From NCBI RefSeq assembly GCF_003347635.1, contig NZ_QDFY01000011.1, forward strand, positions 82,245 to 146,244: a DNA stretch of 64,000 bases. The letters are read 5' to 3'. Under the pieces are notes generated by a model, which had not been told where the DNA came from, made no database searches, and was given only the letters and a program-made list of their open reading frames with translations. This document shows, piece after piece, positions 36,996-45,249 of the stretch. The position numbers and the translations under genes are program-made. This DNA is from Sphingosinicella terrae. Lineage in GTDB: Bacteria; Pseudomonadota; Alphaproteobacteria; Sphingomonadales; Sphingomonadaceae. The number at the start of each line of letters is the position of its first letter. The stretch's first letter is position 1.

Positions 36996-38291
36996 TCACT
37001 CGACGGCGCGCCCGCGCACCATCACATAATCCACCCGCTCGAGCACGCGGACATCGGCGAGCGGGTCGCCCGACACGGCGATGAGGTCGGCCGAAAAGCC
37101 GGGGGCGATCCGCCCGATCTCCGTCTCGAGCCCGAGCAAACGGGCCGCATCGGTGGTCGCCGAGGCGATCGCCTCGGCCGGGCTCATCCCGACCCGCTCG
37201 ACCAGCAGGGCGAATTCCTCCGCGTTGCGGCCATGCTCGTAGACGCCGGCATCGGTGCCGAACACCACCGGCACGCCCGCCGCCCGGGCGGCGCGCGCGG
37301 CGCGGCCGACCAGCGCCAGCGTCTCGCGCACCTTGGCCGCGACCGGCGGCGTGTAGCGATCCTGCTCCAGCCCTTCGCTGATGCCGGTATAGGCCATCAG
37401 GGTCGGCACGAAGGCGCCGCCGCCCCGGCGCAGCGCCTGGATCGCGGCCTCGTCGGCGAACGTGCCGTGCTCGATCGAATCGACGCCGGCCCGCGCGGCA
37501 CCCTCTATCCCGCGCGCGCCGTGGGCGTGGGCGGCGACCTTTAGTCCGAGCGAATGGGCGGTGGTGACGATCGCGCGCATCTCCTCGTCGGTGAAATGGG
37601 CTTCGAGCCCGCGCGCCTGCTGGGAGAGGACGCCGCCGGTCGCGGTGAACTTGATGACGTCGGCGCCGGCGCGCGAGGCCTCGCGCACGCGCTGCGCGCA
37701 TTCCTCGGGGCCGGTGCAGGTATTGCGCGCCGAAAGGGCATGGATCACCTCGGTGCGGAAGCCGCTGACGTCGCCATGGCCGCCGATGATCGAGATGGAC
37801 GGGCCGGCGGAGACGATCCGCGGGCCGACGATCCTGCCTTCGGCGGTGCCGCGGCGGAGCATGTGGCCGACCTGCGGCGGCGAGCCGAGATCGCGGACCG
37901 TGGTGAAGCCGGCGCGGACGGTGGTGGCGGCATTCTCGATGCCGAGCACCATGTTCCATTCGTCGGGATCGACCGCCTCGCGCCAGAATTCGCCGCCCGG
38001 ATTTCCGGCAAGGTGGACATGGGCGTCGATCAGTCCGGGCAGGACGGTCCGGTCTTTATGGTCGATCAGCCGCGCTCCCGCCGGCGGCGGCTGCAGCCCG
38101 TCGGTGACGCTCTGGATGCGGTCGCCGACGACGACGATCGTGGACGGGCCGCGCGCCGGCCGGCCGGGCTCGGCGATCAGGCGGCCGGCATGGATGACGG
38201 TGACGTCGGCGGCTGCTTCCTGGGCGGCGGCCGGACTCAAGCCGGCGAGGACGAGCAGGAAGAAAGCGAGCAGACGTGCGGCCATCGGCAT
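36996..38291 (-). CDS. Exported amidohydrolase (imidazolonepropionase-like)
   Basis: A 431-residue periplasmic metal-dependent hydrolase. The signal peptide MPMAARLLAFFLLVLAGLSP leads into the amidohydrolase barrel: VLPGLIDAHVHLAGNP with the HxH pair, the bridging lysine in GADVIKFTATGG, histidines in VAAHAHGARGIEG and SIEHGTF, and the aspartate in VFGTDAGVYEHG. The late GFSADLIAVSGDPL is the usual small beta domain. It most resembles prolidase/imidazolonepropionase-type enzymes acting on dipeptides or cyclic amides; substrate not known. Confidence 0.88.
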   Translation of the reverse strand: MPMAARLLAFFLLVLAGLSPAAAQEAAADVTVIHAGRLIAEPGRPARGPSTIVVVGDRIQSVTDGLQPPPAGARLIDHKDRTVLPGLIDAHVHLAGNPGGEFWREAVDPDEWNMVLGIENAATTVRAGFTTVRDLGSPPQVGHMLRRGTAEGRIVGPRIVSAGPSISIIGGHGDVSGFRTEVIHALSARNTCTGPEECAQRVREASRAGADVIKFTATGGVLSQQARGLEAHFTDEEMRAIVTTAHSLGLKVAAHAHGARGIEGAARAGVDSIEHGTFADEAAIQALRRGGGAFVPTLMAYTGISEGLEQDRYTPPVAAKVRETLALVGRAARAARAAGVPVVFGTDAGVYEHGRNAEEFALLVERVGMSPAEAIASATTDAARLLGLETEIGRIAPGFSADLIAVSGDPLADVRVLERVDYVMVRGRAVE

Positions 38292-38372
38292 ATCCCCGGT
38301 TGCGAAGCTTCGCGCCTGCCATGCGACAGCCGGTGGCGGCGTGACAAGAGCCGTTGCCGCGAATAGGCGAAG

Positions 38373-38400
38373 GGCCCCGCCGGCTCGCGCCGGCGGGGCC
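38373..38400 (-). terminator. Strong hairpin after the RcnB-like gene
   Basis: A 12-bp perfect stem, GGCCCCGCCGGC with GCCGGCGGGGCC around TCGC, 26 bp past the stop of the minus-strand RcnB-like gene. Read on that strand it is followed by CTTCGCC. The stem is among the most stable in the window and the placement fits a terminator. Confidence 0.6.
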
Positions 38401-38426
38401 CTGCAGGCTTCAGGTCGGCGCGGGGC

Positions 38427-39305
38427 CTACCAGAAGAAGTCGTAGATCACGTCGACCACCTCGCCGCTATAGACGTCGACCAGCAGGACGTCGTTATAGT
38501 AGCGGACCCACTGGGTGCCGGCCGGCGCGTGCGGCAGCCGATACTGGTAGGGATCGTTCAGCCAGTAGCGGTTGCTGTAGAAGAGCGGCTCCAGCAAGAA
38601 GCCGATCGAGAATCGCGAATAGCGATGGTTGCGATAGGGCGAGTAATAAGCCGGCATGCGATAGATGTGCCGGTTGCGGTAGCGCCAGCTGTTCCAGTCG
38701 TAGCGCCGGTCGTTGCGCCAGCCTCGGTTCCAGTCGTTGCGCCAGTCGCGCCGGTCGGCACGGCGATCCTGCCGCCAGTCGCGGCGGTCGTCGCGGCGGT
38801 CCCGCCGCCAGTCGCGCCGATCCTCGCGCCGGTCCTGCCGCGATTCGCGCCGATCCTCTCGGCGATCCTGGCGGATGTCGCGGCGCTGTTCGCGGGTGCC
38901 GTAGCGATACTGGTTCTGGCGCTCGAGCCGCTCGTAGCGCTGGCGGGCGGGATCGTTGGGATTACCCTGCCACGCCTGCGGATAGATGCTCCCGCGCCGG
39001 CCGCTGTCGCCGCGGTTGCGATCGCCTCGATTGCCGCGCTCGCGCTGGGCGACCGCGACCGGCTGCGCCGCCGGCGCCTGCTGGCGGGCCGACTGGCGTT
39101 CGGCGCGGCTGGACTGGCGCTCCGCGCGGACGGCCTGTCGCTGGACGCGCGCCTCGCTGCGCTGCGACTGGCGCTCGGCGCGCGACTCGCTGCGGCTTTC
39201 GGCCCGCTGCGAACGTGCCTCGCCGCGGTCCCGCATCTGGGCTTCGGCCGCGATCGGGGTCATCACCGTCGCTGCCATGATCAAACTCATCAATGCCTTG
39301 CGCAT
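38427..39305 (-). CDS. RcnB-family exported protein with Arg/Asp repeats
   Basis: A 292-residue periplasmic protein. After a signal peptide (MRKALMSLIMAATVMTPIAA) come a basic, glutamine- and arginine-rich region and a stretch of short DRRED/DRRDW repeats (about 135-200), then a compact C-terminal RcnB domain (AGTQWVRYYNDVLLVDVYSG, EVVDVIYDFFW). E. coli RcnB helps nickel and cobalt homeostasis, but sphingomonad members are long and may have a structural or envelope role. ATG 39305 has GGAGTG upstream. Confidence 0.85.
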   Translation of the reverse strand: MRKALMSLIMAATVMTPIAAEAQMRDRGEARSQRAESRSESRAERQSQRSEARVQRQAVRAERQSSRAERQSARQQAPAAQPVAVAQRERGNRGDRNRGDSGRRGSIYPQAWQGNPNDPARQRYERLERQNQYRYGTREQRRDIRQDRREDRRESRQDRREDRRDWRRDRRDDRRDWRQDRRADRRDWRNDWNRGWRNDRRYDWNSWRYRNRHIYRMPAYYSPYRNHRYSRFSIGFLLEPLFYSNRYWLNDPYQYRLPHAPAGTQWVRYYNDVLLVDVYSGEVVDVIYDFFW

Positions 39306-39369
39306 CGAACACTCCTTCTGCCGGCGAGCTACCCGCCTGATGATGGACGAGTTGTGCCCGAGAACCGAT

Positions 39370-39389
39370 GAGCGGTTCCTGAACCGCTC
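39370..39389 (-). terminator. Hairpin between the 2Fe-2S gene and the RcnB-like gene
   Basis: GAGCGGTT pairs with AACCGCTC around a 4-nt loop. It lies 52 bp downstream of the 2Fe-2S subunit stop, in the direction of its transcription. No T-run follows. Confidence 0.35.
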
Positions 39390-39441
39390 CGTCAACGGAA
39401 TGACAGGTTATCAGCGGCTTGGCGCGATCCGGGTCGGCGCC

Positions 39442-40002
39442 TCACGGACGGCGGCGCCCCGTCGGCGGCGGCGGGCGCAGCGCCGGCACCGCGCGGGCGG
39501 CGTCCTCCGGAGCGATTCCCGGCGGCGGGGCGGCGGCGACCCGTTCGCGGCCGCTCTTGATGCGGAGCGCCCGGCGGATCGACTCGCGAAGCCTGGGATA
39601 GATGCCGCAGCGGCAGATATTGGTGATGGCGGCGTCGATCTCGGCGTCGGTCGGGCTTTCGTTGCGGTCGATCAGGGCCGCCGCCGCCATGATCATGCCC
39701 GGTATGCAATAGCCGCATTGCGGCACCATGTCGGCGGCGAAGGCCTGCTGGATCGGGTGCGAGCGGTCGCGCGACAGGCCCTCGATGGTGGTGACGAAGC
39801 TGCCCTCGATATCGGCGATGCGGACCCGGCAGCTGCGCACGGCATTGCCGTCGACATGGACGGTGCAGGCGCCGCAATGCCCGGTCCCGCAGCCGAACTT
39901 GGTGCCGGTGAGGTTGGAGGCGTCGCGCAGCGCCCACAATAAGGGCGTCTCCGGATCCATCCGGTAATGGATGGGCTGGCCGTTTACCGTGAAGCGCGTC
40001 AT
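39442..40002 (-). CDS. 2Fe-2S subunit of a xanthine dehydrogenase-family oxidoreductase
   Basis: A 186-residue small subunit with two 2Fe-2S domains. The plant-ferredoxin-type cluster motif is GCGTGHCGACTVHVDG followed by SCRVRI, and the second helical cluster domain has PQCGYCIPGMIMAA and NICRCGIYPRLRESI. Such subunits relay electrons for molybdenum hydroxylases (isoquinoline 1-oxidoreductase or aldehyde dehydrogenase types). No molybdopterin subunit lies on either side, so the partner must be elsewhere or the gene is an orphan. The proline-rich C-terminus is unusual. Confidence 0.9.
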   Translation of the reverse strand: MTRFTVNGQPIHYRMDPETPLLWALRDASNLTGTKFGCGTGHCGACTVHVDGNAVRSCRVRIADIEGSFVTTIEGLSRDRSHPIQQAFAADMVPQCGYCIPGMIMAAAALIDRNESPTDAEIDAAITNICRCGIYPRLRESIRRALRIKSGRERVAAAPPPGIAPEDAARAVPALRPPPPTGRRRP

Positions 40003-40055
40003 GGCCCGCTCATAAAGCGGGCGGCGCCGATCGAGAAGCCCGCGGGCGGCGCGCC

Positions 40056-40397
40056 TCAGGCTTGCGCGGCGACCCGCAGCGCGTCCTCGCCGTAGCGCTC
40101 CGCCTGGGGATCGAACAGCGGCTCCGGCGCGAACGGCACCGCGGTCAGCGCCAGCGCCTTCAAGCCGGTCAGCTTGAACGTGCCGAGCTTGAGCTCGCGC
40201 GGCGCCTGGCCGTCGCGCTCGAGGACGACGCCGTCGACATGCCACTCGTCATGCTTGGTGTAGAGCGCATGCGGCGCCAGCCGGATCTGGTTGCGGTTGT
40301 AGGTGGCGCTGAGGCACAGCCTGCGCTTGACGGCGAGGGTGACGAGCTCGGTCGGCGAAGCGGCCGCCCGCGCGCGCAGGATCGGTCTGGTACTCAA
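40056..40397 (-). CDS. Small conserved protein with WYL-like segment
   Basis: A 113-residue protein I cannot name. The stretch LVTLAVKRRLCLSATYNRNQ, then APHALYTKHDEWHVDGVVL and ELKLGTFKLTGLKALALT, resembles the ligand-sensing WYL module found in transcriptional regulators, but there is no DNA-binding domain. It precedes the 2Fe-2S gene by 53 bp on the same strand. Confidence 0.6.
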   Translation of the reverse strand: MSTRPILRARAAASPTELVTLAVKRRLCLSATYNRNQIRLAPHALYTKHDEWHVDGVVLERDGQAPRELKLGTFKLTGLKALALTAVPFAPEPLFDPQAERYGEDALRVAAQA

Positions 40398-40409
40398 CGG
40401 GGACGTCCT

Positions 40410-40724
40410 TCAGATCTGGGTTCGGGCGCTCTTCCTGGCCGCGAACGAGTGGGGATCCCAGCCGCAGCGGGGGCAGGCGGGGCGGGTCAGCTGCTGGTGA
40501 ACGCCCCACGGGCGCTCGGGCGAGCACAGGCCGGCGGCAAGGAAGGCGGCCGGGCCGGGGGCGCGCGAGCGCCGCCAGGGCGCCGTTCCGGCACCGGCCG
40601 CGTCGTTTCGTCCCAGCTTCAAGCCGGAAAGGTCCATCCTCTTCAGCACCCGATACTCTGCTGCACTGCACAAATTCTGGGCATTCCGGCCCGCCACGTC
40701 AATGGCCGGCGAATAGTTCACCAT
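40410..40724 (-). CDS. Possible small cysteine-containing protein
   Basis: An open frame of up to 104 codons with a shorter start at 40637 (MDLSGLKLGRND), which has AAGAGG touching the ATG. The C-terminal part PWGVHQQLTRPACPRCGWDP carries a zinc-knuckle-like CPRC. It would be the first gene of the minus-strand group ending with the 2Fe-2S subunit. Without homology evidence it may be a chance frame; if so, 40398-40795 is an empty 398-bp spacer. Confidence 0.4.
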   Translation of the reverse strand: MVNYSPAIDVAGRNAQNLCSAAEYRVLKRMDLSGLKLGRNDAAGAGTAPWRRSRAPGPAAFLAAGLCSPERPWGVHQQLTRPACPRCGWDPHSFAARKSARTQI

Positions 40725-40795
40725 CGGTAACCGTCCACCTCCGGGCTTTCCCCGGGCGCGCGGGCAGGCGATAGGAGGGGCCGAAGGAGCCGGAC

Positions 40796-41608
40796 ATGGA
40801 CGAACGGGTGAAGGTCACGATCGAGGCGGGCGTCGCCCATGTCGAGCTCGCCCGGCCGGACAAAGCGAACGCGATGGATCGCGACATGTTCGCCGCGATC
40901 GGCGACACCTTCCGCCGCCTGGGGTCGGATCCGGCCGTCCGCGCGATCCTGCTGAGCGGCCAGGGCCGCCATTTCACCGCCGGGCTCGACCTCGATTACG
41001 CCTCGCGCCAATTCCCGCCGACCGAGGATCCCGGCCGCGCCGCCGAGGCCCGGCTGCGTCACATCCTCTGGCTGCAGGAGACGTTCAGCGCCGTCGAGCA
41101 GGCGCGGCCGCCGGTGGTGGCGGCGATCCATGGCGGCTGCATCGGCGCCGGAGTCGATCTCGCCAGCGCCTGCGACCTTCGCGTCGCCGCGGCCGACGGC
41201 TTCCTCCAGGTCGCCGAGGTCGACGTCGCCATCACCGCCGATCTCGGGACGCTGCAGCGCCTGGGCTATCTGCTCCCTCATGGCCTGGTCCGCGAGCTCG
41301 CCTTCACCGGGCGCCGCATGCCGGCCGAGGAGGCGGCGCGCCACGGCCTCGTCAACCGGATCGCCGAGAGCCGCGACGCGGCGATCGCCGCCGGTCTCGA
41401 GCTCGCCCGCACCATCGCCGCCAAGTCGCCGCTCGCCGTCGCCGGCGCCAAGCGCAGCCTCAACATGAGCCGCGGCCGCCCAGTCGAGGAGGGGCTGCGC
41501 GACGTCGCCTTGTGGAATGCCGCCACCCTGGTCAGCGCCGATCTCGGCGAGGCGATCCGCGCCCGGCTCGGCCGGGCCGAGCCGCGTTTCGGGCCGCTGG
41601 CGGACTGA
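40796..41608 (+). CDS. Enoyl-CoA hydratase/isomerase family protein
   Basis: A 270-residue crotonase-fold enzyme. The oxyanion-hole segments are GRHFTAGLDLDYAS and AAIHGGCIGAGVDLASACDL, and the active-site region reads QVAEVDVAITADLGTLQRLG. The aspartate and glutamate pattern there resembles dienoyl-CoA isomerases (ECH1 type) rather than simple hydratases, so a role in degrading unsaturated acyl-CoA is likely. It is followed after 20 bp by an AraC regulator. Confidence 0.88.
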   Translation: MDERVKVTIEAGVAHVELARPDKANAMDRDMFAAIGDTFRRLGSDPAVRAILLSGQGRHFTAGLDLDYASRQFPPTEDPGRAAEARLRHILWLQETFSAVEQARPPVVAAIHGGCIGAGVDLASACDLRVAAADGFLQVAEVDVAITADLGTLQRLGYLLPHGLVRELAFTGRRMPAEEAARHGLVNRIAESRDAAIAAGLELARTIAAKSPLAVAGAKRSLNMSRGRPVEEGLRDVALWNAATLVSADLGEAIRARLGRAEPRFGPLAD

Positions 41609-41628
41609 GCGCGCGGGCAGGAGGATAG

Positions 41629-42480
41629 ATGACCGCGCGCATCCTCGCCGACGGCGATCTCAGGATCGTCGACTATCGCTGCGCCGCGGGACCGGACCAT
41701 GTCCATTTTCCGGAGGTGACCGATCGCCACGCTCTGTCCTACGTGCGGCAGGGGAGCTTCGGCTGCCGGGTCGGAGCCCGCCACGACCAGCTCGTCGCCG
41801 GCGGCTTCATGATCGGCCGGCCCGAGCGCGAATATGTCTGTACCCACGATCATCACGACCGGGGCGATCTGTGCCTCTCGCTCCAGCCGTCGCCGGCTCT
41901 GCTCGACACGCTGCCGGGGCGGGCGCGGCCCTGGGAGGCGACCGCGCTCCCGCCCGGGCCGGCCTTGGCCGGGCTGGGCGAGCTCGCCGCGGCCTGCGCC
42001 GAAGGGCGGGCCGCGCTCGGCGCCGAGGAGGCGGGCCTGATCCTGCTGCGCCGCTTCGTCGCCGGCGAGGACGAGCCTGCTTCCTCACCTCCCGCGGATC
42101 GCCGGCTGCGGGCGCGGATCGCCCACGCCGCCGACTGGATAGACGCGCATGCGTCGGCGCCGGTCGGCCTGTTCGACGCGGCCCGCGAGGCCGGGCTCAG
42201 CCCCTGGCACTTCCTGCGCAGCTTCCGGGCCTTGATCGGGACGACGCCGCACCAGCATCTGGTCGCCTGCCGGCTGCGCAACGCGGCCCGTCGCCTCGCC
42301 GAGGAGCCGGAGGTCTCGGTCACCGACATCGCCTTCGACGTCGGCTTCGGCGACCTCTCCAATTTCGTCCGCAGCTTCGGCCGTGCGGCCGGCCTGTCGC
42401 CGGGCCGGTTTCGCCGTTTCGCCGCCGGCGACCGCAAGATTCTCCAAGCCCGGCTGGCGCAGCCGCGTCCAGGAAGGTGA
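41629..42480 (+). CDS. AraC-family transcriptional regulator
   Basis: A 283-residue regulator. The N-terminal part is a cupin-like sensor ([34 protein letters not shown]) and the C-terminal part the double helix-turn-helix ([20 protein letters not shown], then [35 protein letters not shown]). It has a strong ribosome site (AGGAGG). It likely controls the neighbouring enoyl-CoA hydratase and SRPBCC genes, judged from position only. Confidence 0.92.
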   Translation: MTARILADGDLRIVDYRCAAGPDHVHFPEVTDRHALSYVRQGSFGCRVGARHDQLVAGGFMIGRPEREYVCTHDHHDRGDLCLSLQPSPALLDTLPGRARPWEATALPPGPALAGLGELAAACAEGRAALGAEEAGLILLRRFVAGEDEPASSPPADRRLRARIAHAADWIDAHASAPVGLFDAAREAGLSPWHFLRSFRALIGTTPHQHLVACRLRNAARRLAEEPEVSVTDIAFDVGFGDLSNFVRSFGRAAGLSPGRFRRFAAGDRKILQARLAQPRPGR

Positions 42481-42518
42481 CCGGCGCGGCCGGTCCGCGC
42501 GGTCGCGAGGAGGCAGGG

Positions 42519-42941
42519 ATGGCGAGCATCGTCGGCGAGATCGAGATCTGCGTGCCGGTGGACGAGGCGTGGCGCGCGCTTCGCGATTTCGGCGCCGCCG
42601 GCCAGCTGTTCGCCGGCGTTCTTGTCGATTGCCGCGAGGCCGAGGGCGAGCGGCGGGTCACCTTCGCCAACGGCCTGGTTGTGCACGAGCGGCTGATCGC
42701 GCGCGACGACGATCGCCGCCGTCTCGCCTACACCGTGCTCGACGGGCCGTTCAGTCACCACCATGGATCGATGCAGGTCGAGCCGGCGGGCGCCGGCACC
42801 CTCTTCCGCTGGATCAGCGATTTCCTCCCCGACTCGGCCGCGGACCAGGCCGGACCGCTGGTCGAGGCCGGCTGCCAAGCGATCAAGCGCAACCTCGAGG
42901 CGCCGCCGTCCCGCCACGCTGAGCGGTCAACGGCCCGATAG
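42519..42941 (+). CDS. SRPBCC (START-like) family protein
   Basis: A 140-residue protein of the START/Bet v1-like fold, with the opening IVGEIEICVPVDEAWRALRD, then GERRVTFANGLVVHERLIA and YTVLDGPFSHHHGSMQVEP. These small proteins bind hydrophobic ligands or act as cyclases; the ligand is unknown. ATG 42519 has GAGGAGG upstream. It is the third gene of the group with the hydratase and AraC regulator. Confidence 0.85.
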   Translation: MASIVGEIEICVPVDEAWRALRDFGAAGQLFAGVLVDCREAEGERRVTFANGLVVHERLIARDDDRRRLAYTVLDGPFSHHHGSMQVEPAGAGTLFRWISDFLPDSAADQAGPLVEAGCQAIKRNLEAPPSRHAERSTAR

Positions 42942-42966
42942 CCTTCTGTCCGCCCTGCCGCGGGCG

Positions 42967-43491
42967 TCAGAACGCTTCGGGATCGATGCCCCAACGTTCG
43001 AGCTCGTCGGGAAGAACGATCCGCAGCTTTTGCGCTTCCGGCTCGGCCGGCGCGATCTCGATGACCAGCTCCTCGCCGCCGCTGACGGCATGGACGATCT
43101 CGATCGCGCGGCCGTCGTCGCTGCGGATGAACAGCCCTTCGCCGTCGACGTGGAAGGATTCGACGACGGCGCCGCACAGGGTGAGGATCATCGCCCGCTC
43201 GCTCATCCTCAGCGTGGCGCCGGCATCGTAATTCGCCTCGACCAGCCAGCGCCGGTCGCCTGAGCGGTGGGAGAAGGTGAAGCGGGCGCTGCCGCGGACG
43301 GCGAGGCGCCAGCGCAGCTCGCCCTCCTCGTCGCGGCCGACCACGGCGAGCGCGCCGTCGGTGTCGAACCCGATCTCGGAAACCAGGGTCCCGCACAGCG
43401 CGTCCAGCGCCGCGCCGAGGGCGGCCGCGCGCGCCTCGGCTTCGGTTTCCGTCCGCACGAAAGCCGGCAGTTCATTCTGGTCGCGATACAT
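42967..43491 (-). CDS. Conserved hypothetical protein
   Basis: A 174-residue, acidic, mostly beta-predicted protein with no motif I recognise. Segments include LRWRLAVRGSARFTFSH and EELVIEIAPAEPEAQKLRIV. No signal peptide or membrane segment is seen. Codon pattern matches its neighbours, so it is probably a real gene. It is convergent with the SRPBCC gene and lies upstream of nothing obvious on its strand. Confidence 0.65.
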   Translation of the reverse strand: MYRDQNELPAFVRTETEAEARAAALGAALDALCGTLVSEIGFDTDGALAVVGRDEEGELRWRLAVRGSARFTFSHRSGDRRWLVEANYDAGATLRMSERAMILTLCGAVVESFHVDGEGLFIRSDDGRAIEIVHAVSGGEELVIEIAPAEPEAQKLRIVLPDELERWGIDPEAF

Positions 43492-43692
43492 CTTTGTCCC
43501 ATGAGGCCGGCGCGGCGGGAAGGGGCGGCGCCTGTCTCCATCATAGAGCGATTTGCCGTCCGACGCGGCTTTTCCGGGGACTCGGAAGCGCGTCGCGGCC
43601 GCCCTATCGGGGACGATTTGCGATGGGCTGAAGCGGGTCCGGCCCTTTCGGCGGACCGCGTCGACGCGCCGTGCGCGTCGACCGAACGTAAT

Positions 43693-43769
43693 TGGTCGGG
43701 GAGAGAGGATTCGAACCTCCGGCCCCTGCCTCCCGAAGACAGTGCTCTACCAGGCTGAGCTACTCCCCG
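43693..43769 (-). tRNA. tRNA-Pro (anticodon CGG)
   Basis: A complete 77-nt cloverleaf on the minus strand with encoded CCA. The acceptor stem is CGGGGAG/CTCCCCG, the D arm GCTC...GAGC, the anticodon stem CTGTC/GGCAG around loop TTCGGGA (anticodon CGG), and the T arm GGAGG-TTCGAAT-CCTCT. The 5' end is C, as is usual for bacterial tRNA-Pro. Confidence 0.96.
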
Positions 43770-43922
43770 ACCGATACGCGCGGCCCCCGAACATAAGCTC
43801 CCGGGCCGGCGGGGCTGGGGGTCTATAGGAGCGTGATCGGGGGAGTTCAAGCGGCCTGCGCGGCGCCGTTCGCGCCGGGCGCGAAAAATATCGCCACCTG
43901 GGCCGCCCGCCCCGACGCGCCC

Positions 43923-45089
43923 TCAATAGTCGGCCGGATACTCCTCCGGCGGCAGCTCGCTCTCGTCGACCGGCGGCTTCTCGCCGGTGAAATCGCCGCT
44001 CTGGCCATCATCGAATCCGCCGCCGCCCCGATTGTCCGACGTCGAGGTGTCGAGGGTGCCGCCGTCATTGCCGATCTGGGCCTGCTGCGCGGCGCCGATC
44101 AGCGCGATCAGGGTGAGCAGGAGGACGATCCCGAGCAGGATGCCGACGGCCACCGCCGAGGTCCCGCCGCGCGCGCGCAGCGCCTCGACCTGGGCGCCGC
44201 GCGGCAGCGCGCCGGTGCGCGCGATCAGTTTCTGGGTCTGGCGGCGATAGAGATGGTTGCCGAAGCCGCCGGTGACGAAGCTGATGGCGATGGTGAACAG
44301 GAGGTTGAGCTGCGCCGATCCGGCGGCGCCGGCGACCAGTCCGAGCAGGAACGAGGCCCCGATCACGGCGGCCATCGGCACCCACATCTTGCGATAGGCG
44401 AACCAGAAGGCGCTCACCAGCGCCGCCGGCCAGTTCCAGTTGATCGCCGTCTTCTTCGCCTCCATCGCCCGCCAGCGGCGCATGTAGAAATCGGCATTGG
44501 GCCCGATCGCGGCTCGCCACGCTTCCTCGTCCTCGCCTTCCGGCGGCACCGGCGGCTCCGCCGAACCGGCCGCTTGTCCGCCCTGCGCGGGCCCCGGCGG
44601 CGGGGGCGGGGGCGCTGGCGCGGCGGTGAAGGCGGCGGCGCCCTGGATCGGCGGCGGCGTCGCGGCGGCCGGCGCGGTTACCCCGGCCGCCGTCTGGAGC
44701 TCGCGCACCAGCCGGTCGAGATTGTCGGCGCGCAGATTGCCGAAGGCGTCGGTCCAGTGGCGGATCTTCAGGAAGAAGGCGAGGCCCGGCGCCGGCTGGA
44801 TGTTGCTCGTCCGCACCGGGAAGATCGGCTTGTGCGTGCTGAACGCCATCTCCGTCTCGGCGCGGACATAAGGCGACTTGTTGGCCATGTCGGTGACCAG
44901 CACGACGAAGGCGGCGCATTCCTCGATCGCGCGCTGCAGCTCCTCCGAATAGTCCATGCCGGGCCGGACGTCGCGCGGCGCGATCCAGATGCGGATCCCC
45001 CTCCGCTCCAGGAACGCGGCAAGCTCGTTGGCCAGCTCCCGATTGTCGGAGCTGTGACTGACGAAGACGTGGGCCCCCTTGGCGCTCAT
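43923..45089 (-). CDS. TIR-domain protein with DUF2628-like membrane domain
   Basis: A 388-residue protein joining a toll/interleukin-1 receptor domain to membrane helices. The TIR part (1-140) has HVFVSHSSDNRELANELAAF, WIAPRDVRPGMDYSEELQRA and SPYVRAETEMAF, whose glutamate is in the position of the NADase catalytic residue. A proline/alanine-rich linker (about 140-200) leads to FYMRRWRAMEAKKTAINWNW, like DUF2628, and about four membrane helices, then an acidic tail. It could be an envelope sensor or an NAD-cleaving defence effector. ATG 45089 has GGGGTGA upstream. The gene sits next to a tRNA. Confidence 0.85.
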   Translation of the reverse strand: MSAKGAHVFVSHSSDNRELANELAAFLERRGIRIWIAPRDVRPGMDYSEELQRAIEECAAFVVLVTDMANKSPYVRAETEMAFSTHKPIFPVRTSNIQPAPGLAFFLKIRHWTDAFGNLRADNLDRLVRELQTAAGVTAPAAATPPPIQGAAAFTAAPAPPPPPPGPAQGGQAAGSAEPPVPPEGEDEEAWRAAIGPNADFYMRRWRAMEAKKTAINWNWPAALVSAFWFAYRKMWVPMAAVIGASFLLGLVAGAAGSAQLNLLFTIAISFVTGGFGNHLYRRQTQKLIARTGALPRGAQVEALRARGGTSAVAVGILLGIVLLLTLIALIGAAQQAQIGNDGGTLDTSTSDNRGGGGFDDGQSGDFTGEKPPVDESELPPEEYPADY

Positions 45090-45249
45090 TTCACCCCGCA
45101 AATCAGGAGCGACCGACCTATCCCCATCGCTCCGCCCTTGGCAATGCCGCTGGTGGCCCGGGCGGAAAGCGTCTTCGGACGAGGTCCCTCCCGCCGAAAA
45201 AAGCCCTCTCTCGCCGGAAGGGGGAGGAGATGCGTGCGCCGCGCCGCCT

